NCBI GenBank assembly: GCA_030654635.1
Contig: JAURXE010000089.1
Coordinates: 1 to 5,086 of the forward strand
Direction: 5' to 3'
Length of the DNA: 5,086 nt
Source of the DNA: Pseudomonas sp.
GTDB lineage: Bacteria; Pseudomonadota; Gammaproteobacteria; Pseudomonadales; Pseudomonadaceae
Shown here: positions 1 to 4,574 of the stretch, one piece after another
How the letters are laid out: each line of letters opens with the position of its first letter
Position numbering within the stretch: position 1 is the first letter of the stretch
The notes under the pieces: model-generated
Told to the model about the DNA's origin: nothing
Database searches by the model: none
What the model saw: the letters and a program-made list of their open reading frames with translations, nothing else
Made by a program: the position numbers and the translations under genes

Positions 1-188
1 GTGGCGAATCGGTGCAATTGAGCAACGAAGCTCAACACCTGCAAAAGGTCACGGACAAACTGCGCGACCTGCCTGCGGTAAATAAAGAGCAGGTCGAACG
101 CCTAAAACAGGCCATTAGCGATGGCAGCTATCAAGTCGACAGCCAGCGCGTCGCCAGCAAATTGCTCGATTTCGAATCCCAGCGCTAG
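1..188 (+). CDS. flgM: FlgM, anti-sigma-28 factor (C-terminal part)
   Basis: This is the 3' end of a gene that begins before the window; 61 residues are readable from base 3 to the TAG at 186-188. The fragment opens with [10 protein letters not shown] and ends with [14 protein letters not shown], which matches the conserved C-terminal half of Pseudomonas FlgM. In this family the C-terminal half is the part that binds FliA (sigma-28) and holds it inactive until the hook-basal body is finished; FlgM is then exported through the flagellar secretion system. The segment [19 protein letters not shown] is the typical helix followed by the D-G-S-Y turn that precedes the last helix. About 60 percent of a roughly 100-residue protein is present, so the secreted N-terminus cannot be assessed. 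flgN follows after 50 nt on the same strand, the usual arrangement. Identification is by recognition of the family sequence and supported by the neighbours. Confidence 0.93.
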   Translation, partial: GESVQLSNEAQHLQKVTDKLRDLPAVNKEQVERLKQAISDGSYQVDSQRVASKLLDFESQR

Positions 189-201
189 TCTAAGGGCTGC
201 G

Positions 202-230
202 CTGGGGCCATTGGACGCCCAAAACCCCAG
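202..230 (+). other. Nested stem-loop in the flgM-flgN gap, next to the flgN start
   Basis: CTGGGG at 202-207 is the exact reverse complement of CCCCAG at 225-230, and inside this stem TTGG (211-214) pairs with CCAA (219-222) around a 4-nt loop. The two stems are separated by a small 3/2-nt internal loop. The outer 3' arm ends 8 nt before the flgN ATG, in the region contacted by an initiating ribosome. There is no T-tract after it, so it does not look like an intrinsic terminator. A role in limiting flgN translation is inference only. Confidence 0.4.
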
Positions 231-238
231 AGCCCAAC

Positions 239-706
239 ATGCACGACACCGAATTCCTACAGCAGCTGCATGACGATATCGGCATAGCTCAGCAGCTACT
301 TGAACTTATTCAGGCTGAGTTTGCGGCCTTGGGTGAGCGCGACTTAGCGCGCCTCGATCAAATTCTCAGCGCCAAACTGCCACTGCTTAGCCAACTCGAT
401 CAACATGGCCGTCAACGCAGCCAGCGGCTTACCAGCATGCAATTGACCGCCGACCTGGCAGGTCTGCAGCAATTTGCAGCACAGTCAACGCTCGGCGCCG
501 ACCTGCTCGCCCGTAGTGATGAACTCGGCACATTGCTCGAGCAATGCCAAGCCGCCAACTTGCGTAATGGCCGTTTGATTCGTGCTAATCAATCCACAGT
601 TGGCAGTGTTCTGGGCATTCTGCGCGGCAGCGAAACCCCAAGCCTCTATGACAGCCGCGGCAGTACCGCTAGAATCGCCCAACAGCGCCCGCTCAGTCAG
701 GCCTAA
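239..706 (+). CDS. flgN: FlgN, flagellar export chaperone for hook-associated proteins
   Basis: 155-residue FlgN-family protein. FlgN is a cytoplasmic, mostly alpha-helical chaperone that binds the hook-filament junction proteins FlgK and FlgL and delivers them to the flagellar type III export apparatus. The sequence is rich in Leu, Gln and Ala with heptad-like spacing, consistent with long helices over about residues 5-110. The conserved C-terminal portion NGRLIRANQ (about 112-120), GSVLGILRG (about 124-132) and SLYDSRG (about 137-143) is typical of Pseudomonas FlgN and belongs to the substrate-binding end. The ATG at 239 gives MHDTEFLQQL, the usual family N-terminus, and the next Met is far inside, so the start is secure. 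However, the preceding ccccagagcccaac contains no good Shine-Dalgarno sequence, and the upstream stem-loop reaches to 8 nt before the ATG. Position directly after flgM fits a flgMN operon. Length is normal and there is no sign of damage. Confidence 0.93.
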   Translation: MHDTEFLQQLHDDIGIAQQLLELIQAEFAALGERDLARLDQILSAKLPLLSQLDQHGRQRSQRLTSMQLTADLAGLQQFAAQSTLGADLLARSDELGTLLEQCQAANLRNGRLIRANQSTVGSVLGILRGSETPSLYDSRGSTARIAQQRPLSQA

Positions 707-712
707 GAACAA

Positions 713-771
713 CAGGCACAAGGACATACCGGCTCAATGCCAGTATGCTAGTGCCGATTATTTTGTGCCTG
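713..771. repeat. 9-bp inverted repeat flanking the flgZ promoter
   Basis: CAGGCACAA at 713-721 and TTGTGCCTG at 763-771 are perfect reverse complements separated by 41 nt. The two arms enclose the proposed FliA promoter, and the right arm ends on the first G of the flgZ Shine-Dalgarno GGAG (771-774). It could be a DNA operator or an RNA stem in read-through transcripts; chance is also possible for an inverted repeat of this size. Confidence 0.4.
734..760 (+). promoter_or_regulatory. FliA (sigma-28)-type promoter for flgZ
   Basis: TCAATG at 734-739 and GCCGATTA at 753-760 resemble the sigma-28 consensus TAAA-N15-GCCGATAA: the -10 matches 7 of 8 bases, and the -35 core TCAA (3 of 4 against TAAA, and the form often seen in Pseudomonas) is exactly 15 nt upstream of the -10. 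Transcription would begin near 766-768, leaving a leader of about 18-20 nt with the GGAG at 771-774 before the GTG start at 786. The site lies in the flgN-flgZ gap, and flgZ encodes a protein of the assembled, rotating flagellum, which is the expected class of FliA target. The call is from motif match and position; no transcript data are available. Confidence 0.72.
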
Positions 772-774
772 GAG
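771..774 (+). promoter_or_regulatory. Shine-Dalgarno sequence that decides the GTG start of flgZ
   Basis: GGAG lies 11 nt before the GTG at 786 and there is no other start codon at a suitable distance in this frame. This, the recognisable N-terminus beginning MSTPFTE, and the short leader from the proposed promoter agree on the GTG rather than on the in-frame ATG far upstream at 582. Confidence 0.65.
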
Positions 775-785
775 TGTTCCGGATC

Positions 786-1520
786 GTGTCAACCCCCTTC
801 ACCGAAAGCACTGGCGAGCAGCCGCCCAAGACGCTAAAGACGCCAGTAGAAGTGTTCGCCAATCTGCGCCAATTGCAGCAGAGCCATGACCCTTTAATAA
901 TCAGCTTCCCCGAGCGCAGCCAACACTTCCAAAGCTACCTGGTCGAAGTCAATCGCGAGCGCGGGCTGCTGGCACTCGATGAACTGGTGCCAAACGATGG
1001 CGAGCGCTACATCCAGAACGGCGAAAGCTTCAATGTCGAAGGCTTCCATGAAGGCGTGCGCATTGCCTGGAAGTGCGAACAAAAAGTTCAAATCGGCGAG
1101 TTAGAGGGTGCCCGCTGCTACTGGAGCGCATTGCCCACCGAAGTGATTTATCACCAGCGCCGCAACGCTTTTCGGGCTCAGCTTAAACAAGGCCCATCGA
1201 TTGGCATCGAACTGGCTGGCAGCAAGCTAAGCAAAGGCATTAAAGGCCAGCTACTGGACATGTCCGCCACTGGCTGCAAACTGCGCTTTCAAGGCGATTT
1301 GAATAATCGCCTGCAACTAGGCCAAGTCTACGAACAGCTCGCCCTGCAGTTACCCTTTGGTTCGCTTACCACCGCCGCAGAACTGCGCTACCTGAGCTAT
1401 CAAGACAAACTCGACGTCACCTTTGCCGGACTGCGTTTTTTTCGCTTGGATGGCTTGGCGCAACGTCAGATCGAACGCTTTGTCTTTCAACTCCAGCGCG
1501 ATGCCCGGCAACAGGATTAA
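786..1520 (+). CDS. flgZ: FlgZ / YcgR-type flagellar brake, c-di-GMP-binding PilZ protein
   Basis: 244-residue cytoplasmic two-domain protein. In this family binding of cyclic di-GMP lets the protein interact with the flagellar stator or rotor and slow or bias the motor, helping the switch from swimming or swarming to attachment. Residues about 20-110 form the YcgR N-terminal domain (ANLRQLQQSHDPLIISF onward, with the NDGERY and EGFHEGVRIAW motifs). Residues about 120-235 form the PilZ domain: the ligand motif RxxxR is present as R126-N-A-F-R130 and DxSxxG as D158-M-S-A-T-G163, so c-di-GMP binding should be intact. The start is a GTG at 786, chosen because the protein then begins MSTPFTE as in Pseudomonas homologues, with GGAG 11 nt upstream. 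The reading frame stays open upstream to 582 but that stretch overlaps flgN and is not family-like. The gene follows flgN by 79 nt and has its own FliA-like promoter in that gap. It ends 62 nt from the convergent ercS. Confidence 0.94.
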   Translation: MSTPFTESTGEQPPKTLKTPVEVFANLRQLQQSHDPLIISFPERSQHFQSYLVEVNRERGLLALDELVPNDGERYIQNGESFNVEGFHEGVRIAWKCEQKVQIGELEGARCYWSALPTEVIYHQRRNAFRAQLKQGPSIGIELAGSKLSKGIKGQLLDMSATGCKLRFQGDLNNRLQLGQVYEQLALQLPFGSLTTAAELRYLSYQDKLDVTFAGLRFFRLDGLAQRQIERFVFQLQRDARQQD

Positions 1521-1582
1521 CCCAGCGCCGCGCCCTCAGCCGCTCTAGGTCGCAAACCTAAAACAGCGACATACGCACTGGC

Positions 1583-3277
1583 CTAAAGACTGCGCAGTAA
1601 TTGGCTGAGCACCGCCCGCAACTTGCCGGGTTTTACCGGCTTATTCAGCAGCGGCGCACCGAGTGCCTGCAACTCCAGACGAAAAAGGTTGCTGTGGTCG
1701 GCGGTAATCATCACCGCCGGTATTGGCTGGCCGAAATGCTCACGCAAATGCTGCACTACCTGACAACCAGTGACACCGTGATCGAGGTGAAAATCCGCCA
1801 AGATCAGTTCCGGCGCCCGCCCCTGCAACACCCTTAATGCGGCCGCTTGATCGGTTGCCGTGAGCACTTCACAGCCCCACTGGCCGAGCAGCGCCGCCAT
1901 GCTCTCGAGGATACTCAGCTCATTATCGAGCACCAGCAGGCGCCGTCCTGGCAACGGATTGCCAACCACCGCTTGGTGCGGCACCGCGGACAGGCTAACG
2001 CTTGGCGCCTGGCGCGACAGCGGCACATCGATGCTGAACACCGAACCGCGCCCCGGTTGCGAGCGCACCTGAACCGCACAACCAAGGATGGTGGCGATTC
2101 GGTCGACTATTGCCAGGCCCAAGCCGACGCCCTTGCGGTCTGCCGCTCGACCAACGTCCAGTTGATTAAATTCGAGAAAGATCGACGACAACTGATCAGC
2201 GGCAATCCCCCGGCCGCTGTCCCAGACCTCCAAACACAGCCGCTCACCACGCCGGCGCGCCCCCAGCAGCACACCGCCCTGGCTCGTATAACGGCAGGCG
2301 TTGCTGAGAAAGTTGCGCAAAATTCGCGTTAACAGACGCAGATCGGTACTGACTGCATAATCTGGAGTGCGCACGCGTAGGCTCAACCCGGCAGCTTCGG
2401 CCACGGTTTGAAACTCAGAAGCCAGCGGTGCAAAGAGTTCATCGAGGCGGTAAGTGTCGATATCCGGCTTGACTGCGGCCTGGTCCAACTTGGAGATATC
2501 CAGCAAGTCGGTAAGCAAATCCTCCGCGCCCTCCAAAGCCTGATGGGTCCGCTCAACCAGACGCTGCTCGGCAGCCGGCAAGCTGCGTTCGCGCAGGGTC
2601 GAAATCAATAGCCGGGCGGCATTTAGCGGTTGCAACAGGTCATGGCTGGCCGCCGCCAGGTACTTGTCCTTGCTGAGGTTGGCCGCTTGCGCCACATCAC
2701 GGGCTTCGCGCAGCTGCTGATTGAGAATTTGCAATTGTTCGGTGCGGCTGACGACCCGCTGTTCCAGCTCCTCATTAAGCGCCTGCAAATGTTGCTGGGC
2801 CTGAATGCGCTCAGTGATGTCGGCCACGAAACCTTCAACCAAGCCCTCCTCATCGGGTTTGAGCAGCAGGTTCATCAGCACATCGATAGCACTGCCATCT
2901 TTGCGCCGCAGTCGGGTGATATAGCCAAACAACCCCTGACCCTCGCGCAGCAACTCACGAATATGCAACAGCTCTGCTTCGCCGCCGATAAACAGATGGC
3001 TGGCCATGTCGGTCAGCGACCAGAGCACCTCCTGCGGATTGGCATAACCGAGCATTCGTGCCAGCGCTGGATTGGCCGCACGCAGACCTTCATGCAGGCT
3101 TGCCTGGAAGATGCCGTGCACCGCATGTTCGAACAGCCACTTATAGCGATTACGCTCGGCCTCCAGCTCTTCCAGGCGGCTCAGCAACTCCGGGTAATGG
3201 CTCTTGCGCGCCGAATTACTGCCAAGGCCAAGCAGGCCCGCCAAGGCCTTTTTTTGTTCGTCAGAGGGCCTCGCCAT
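1583..3277 (-). CDS. ercS: ErcS-like soluble PAS-histidine kinase-receiver hybrid
   Basis: 564-residue hybrid sensor kinase without a signal peptide or hydrophobic membrane segment, so a cytoplasmic sensor. Order of parts: a charged helix (about 30-45); one PAS/PAC domain (about 45-160, GIFQASL to FVADITERI); a coiled-coil linker (about 160-200); HisKA with the H-box S211-H212-D213 followed by LLQPLNAARLL (H212 is the phosphate acceptor); HATPase_c with N-box N322-N326, G1 DSGRG (353-357) and G2 GVGLGL (383-388); then a receiver domain (about 445-562) with acceptor D495 in ILADF, T525 and K546 in NKP. The second acidic-pocket position is N452 (LDNE). The start at 3277 gives MARPSDEQKK and has GAGGT 5 nt upstream; longer in-frame extensions lie inside ercA. 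It overlaps ercA by 17 nt. In P. aeruginosa the kinase next to ercA (PA1992, ErcS) controls PQQ-dependent ethanol oxidation; the name here rests on this gene order. There is no Hpt domain and no response regulator in view, so an external partner is needed. Confidence 0.9.
   Translation of the reverse strand: MARPSDEQKKALAGLLGLGSNSARKSHYPELLSRLEELEAERNRYKWLFEHAVHGIFQASLHEGLRAANPALARMLGYANPQEVLWSLTDMASHLFIGGEAELLHIRELLREGQGLFGYITRLRRKDGSAIDVLMNLLLKPDEEGLVEGFVADITERIQAQQHLQALNEELEQRVVSRTEQLQILNQQLREARDVAQAANLSKDKYLAAASHDLLQPLNAARLLISTLRERSLPAAEQRLVERTHQALEGAEDLLTDLLDISKLDQAAVKPDIDTYRLDELFAPLASEFQTVAEAAGLSLRVRTPDYAVSTDLRLLTRILRNFLSNACRYTSQGGVLLGARRRGERLCLEVWDSGRGIAADQLSSIFLEFNQLDVGRAADRKGVGLGLAIVDRIATILGCAVQVRSQPGRGSVFSIDVPLSRQAPSVSLSAVPHQAVVGNPLPGRRLLVLDNELSILESMAALLGQWGCEVLTATDQAAALRVLQGRAPELILADFHLDHGVTGCQVVQHLREHFGQPIPAVMITADHSNLFRLELQALGAPLLNKPVKPGKLRAVLSQLLRSL
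3248..3255 (-). other. A7 run forming an in-phase A_AAA_AAG slippery heptamer in ercS codons 8-10
   Basis: On the coding strand ercS codons 8-10 read CAA AAA AAG, so the last A of Gln8 plus Lys9-Lys10 form A_AAA_AAG in the correct phase for a -1 slip, the same heptamer used in dnaX. It is also a seven-A homopolymer in an otherwise GC-rich region. A -1 slip leads to a TAA after about ten codons. Whether any slipping occurs is unknown. Confidence 0.45.
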
Positions 3278-4424
3278 AAACGACCTCGACATCACGCTGG
3301 TTCGACTCACGGGGATTGGTGAGGATGCACGGATCGTCCATGGCATGCTGCGACAGGAACGGAATATCGGAACTCCCCACGCCATGCAGGCCAAGGGTTT
3401 CATGGAAACCGACGGCATGCTTGAGGGCGATCAGATGCTCGACCAAGCGCTGACGAATCTGCGGGTGATTGAGCCCGCGGCAATCGATGCCAAAGGTCTC
3501 GGCGATCACCTTGAAGCGCTCCGGCGCGGCGCTGTAGTTGAAGGCCACCACATGCTCGACCAATACTGCGTTGCACAGGCCATGGGGCAGGTCGAGAAAG
3601 CCGCCCAGGCTGTGGGACATGGCGTGCACCGCGCCGAGGATCGCGTTGGAGAACGCCAGCCCGGCCTGCATGCTGCCGAGCATGATCTTCTCGCGCAGGG
3701 CGATGTCTTGGGGGTTGGCGATCATCTGCACCAGGTTGCCATTGATCAGCCGCATAGCCTCCAGCGCGTGGGGATCGGTGAGCGGCCCGTGGCCGGTGGA
3801 AACGAAGGCCTCGATGGCATGCACCAGCGCATCGATACCGGTACAGGCGGACAGGAACGGGTCCATGCTGGCGGTGGTTTCCGGGTCGATCAGCGACACA
3901 TCCGGGACCACCGCCTTGCTGACGATGGAGAACTTCATCCGCTCCTGCTGGTTGGAGATGATCACAAACTGCGAAACATCGGCCGAAGTGCCGGCGGTGG
4001 TCGGGATCATGATCAGCGGCGGGCTGGGCACGCGCAGGGTATCCACCCCCTCGAACTCGAGGATGCTGCGACCGTGGGCGACCACTATGCCGATGCCCTT
4101 GGCGCAGTCCATCGGGCTGCCGCCGCCAACCGCCACCAGGACGTTGCAATTGTTTTCTCGGTAGACCTCGGCGCCGCGCATCACCTCTTCCATCCGCGGG
4201 TTGGGCGACACGCCGGTGTACAGGCAGTAGTCGATCTGTTGCGCCTTCAGGCTGGCCTCGATGTCCGCCACCCAACCCGCCGCGACAACGCCGGGATCAG
4301 AAACGATCAACACCTTACGGGCACCAAAGTTACTGGCAAAGTTGCCAACGTGATGCCGACAGCCGGCGCCGAAGACGATTTCAGGAGAAACAAACTTGCG
4401 TAAAAGACTTATATCGTGGCTCAT
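3261..4424 (-). CDS. ercA: ErcA, iron-containing (group III) alcohol dehydrogenase-like protein
   Basis: 387-residue protein of the Fe-ADH family, full length. The N-terminal Rossmann-like half (about 1-185) carries the nucleotide-binding GGGSPMDCAKG (100-110) and PTTAGTSADVS (141-151). The helical C-terminal half carries all four metal ligands expected by comparison with FucO-type enzymes: D198 and H202 (GIDALVH), H267 (GAVHAMSHSLGG) and H281 (DLPHG). A working NAD(P)-dependent alcohol dehydrogenase site is therefore plausible; substrate cannot be told from sequence. In P. aeruginosa ErcA (PA1991) is linked genetically to regulation of ethanol oxidation, not to the main oxidation step, which is done by the PQQ enzyme ExaA. 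The ATG at 4424 gives MSHDISLLRKFVSPEIVFGAG, typical of the family; a TTG 36 nt further up is in frame but adds an unlike tail. Only a weak AGG lies 8-10 nt before the ATG. The gene overlaps ercS by 17 nt, so the pair is an operon. Third codon positions look more uniformly G/C than in the flagellar genes. Confidence 0.94.
   Translation of the reverse strand: MSHDISLLRKFVSPEIVFGAGCRHHVGNFASNFGARKVLIVSDPGVVAAGWVADIEASLKAQQIDYCLYTGVSPNPRMEEVMRGAEVYRENNCNVLVAVGGGSPMDCAKGIGIVVAHGRSILEFEGVDTLRVPSPPLIMIPTTAGTSADVSQFVIISNQQERMKFSIVSKAVVPDVSLIDPETTASMDPFLSACTGIDALVHAIEAFVSTGHGPLTDPHALEAMRLINGNLVQMIANPQDIALREKIMLGSMQAGLAFSNAILGAVHAMSHSLGGFLDLPHGLCNAVLVEHVVAFNYSAAPERFKVIAETFGIDCRGLNHPQIRQRLVEHLIALKHAVGFHETLGLHGVGSSDIPFLSQHAMDDPCILTNPRESNQRDVEVVYGEAL
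3283..3287 (-). promoter_or_regulatory. Shine-Dalgarno sequence of ercS inside the ercA coding region
   Basis: Read on the coding strand, GAGGT is 5 nt before the ercS ATG at 3277 and lies within the last codons of ercA. It fixes the ercS start and implies that ribosomes finishing ercA (stop at 3263-3261) pass over and may help initiate ercS. Confidence 0.65.
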
Positions 4425-4453
4425 GTGGCGGCCTGATTTTGTTGTTATGGAGT

Positions 4454-4476
4454 GATGCAAAGCAGCCTACTGCATC
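4454..4476. promoter_or_regulatory. Candidate operator dyad upstream of ercA (GATGCA-N11-TGCATC)
   Basis: GATGCA (4454-4459) and TGCATC (4471-4476) are perfect inverted half-sites with 11 nt between them, centred about 40 nt upstream of the ercA ATG. Spacing of about 17 nt from half-site centre to half-site centre is compatible with a dimeric regulator on two successive major grooves. I could not find a convincing sigma-70 or sigma-54 promoter next to it, and no regulator can be named from the motif. Confidence 0.3.
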
Positions 4477-4530
4477 CCTCAGCTATTGCAACGCGACCTT
4501 CGCAGGCCTGTCGCCGCGGCGCACACTGCC

Positions 4531-4550
4531 AGCTGATAGCGCTGTCAGCT
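4531..4550. repeat. 20-bp near-perfect palindrome between pqqH and ercA
   Basis: AGCTGATAGCGCTGTCAGCT matches its own reverse complement in 9 of 10 base pairs, the exception being T at 4537 against G at 4544. It begins 25 nt beyond the pqqH stop on the transcribed strand. In minus-strand RNA it could form a 6-bp stem with an 8-nt loop, but no U-tract follows, so it is a poor intrinsic terminator. It may instead be a protein-binding site for ercA control. Both roles are inference. Confidence 0.4.
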
Positions 4551-4556
4551 CAAGCA

Positions 4557-4570
4557 GCGGAGCCCTCCGC
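4557..4570 (-). terminator. Short GC hairpin just after the pqqH stop
   Basis: On the coding strand GCGGA-GGGC-TCCGC forms a 5-bp GC-rich stem with a 4-nt loop, starting 4 nt after the TAG at 4577-4575. It is followed by TGCTTGAG, which is not a proper U-tract. It might act with the adjacent palindrome to end the pqq transcript, but it is weak. Confidence 0.25.
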
Positions 4571-4574
4571 GGCG

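Noticed and set aside
191..214. Possible FliA promoter before flgN (TAAG ... GCCATTGG)
   Set aside because: Poor -10 match and wrong spacing; not comparable with the site before flgZ.
582..785. In-frame upstream extension of flgZ to an ATG at 582 (312 residues)
   Set aside because: It overlaps the 3' part of flgN, the extra 68 residues are not YcgR-like, and the GTG at 786 has a Shine-Dalgarno, a promoter and the family N-terminus.
1546..1570. Possible bidirectional terminator (TAGGT-N5-ACCTA, or GTCGC-N12-GCGAC) between flgZ and ercS
   Set aside because: Only 5-bp stems, mutually exclusive, and no T-tract in either direction; too weak to call.
2630..3322. Plus-strand open frame of 230 codons opposite ercS (and shorter ones at 1601-2611)
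   Set aside because: Antisense shadows of a kinase gene whose domains are fully recognisable; no ribosome site or family motif.
3278..3418. In-frame upstream extension of ercS to 3418 (611 residues)
   Set aside because: The extra 47 residues are an out-of-frame reading of ercA with no domain, while 3277 has a good Shine-Dalgarno and a typical hydrophilic N-terminus.
3204..4403. Long plus-strand open frame of 399 codons opposite ercA, and a minus-strand frame 3400-4275
   Set aside because: Both are shadows of the GC-biased third positions of ercA; the translations are low-complexity, rich in His, Arg and Ala, and show no domain.
4425..4460. TTG start for ercA giving 12 extra residues
   Set aside because: The added residues are not family-like and the Fe-ADH N-terminus begins at the ATG at 4424.
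4425..4500. Sigma-54-like GG-N10-GC or sigma-70 hexamers upstream of ercA
   Set aside because: Only the bare GG/GC dinucleotides or single hexamers match; no pair with both good elements and proper spacing.
4512..4521. 10-bp palindrome CGCCGCGGCG
   Set aside because: Pure G/C self-complementary words of this length are common in GC-rich DNA and nothing else supports a role.
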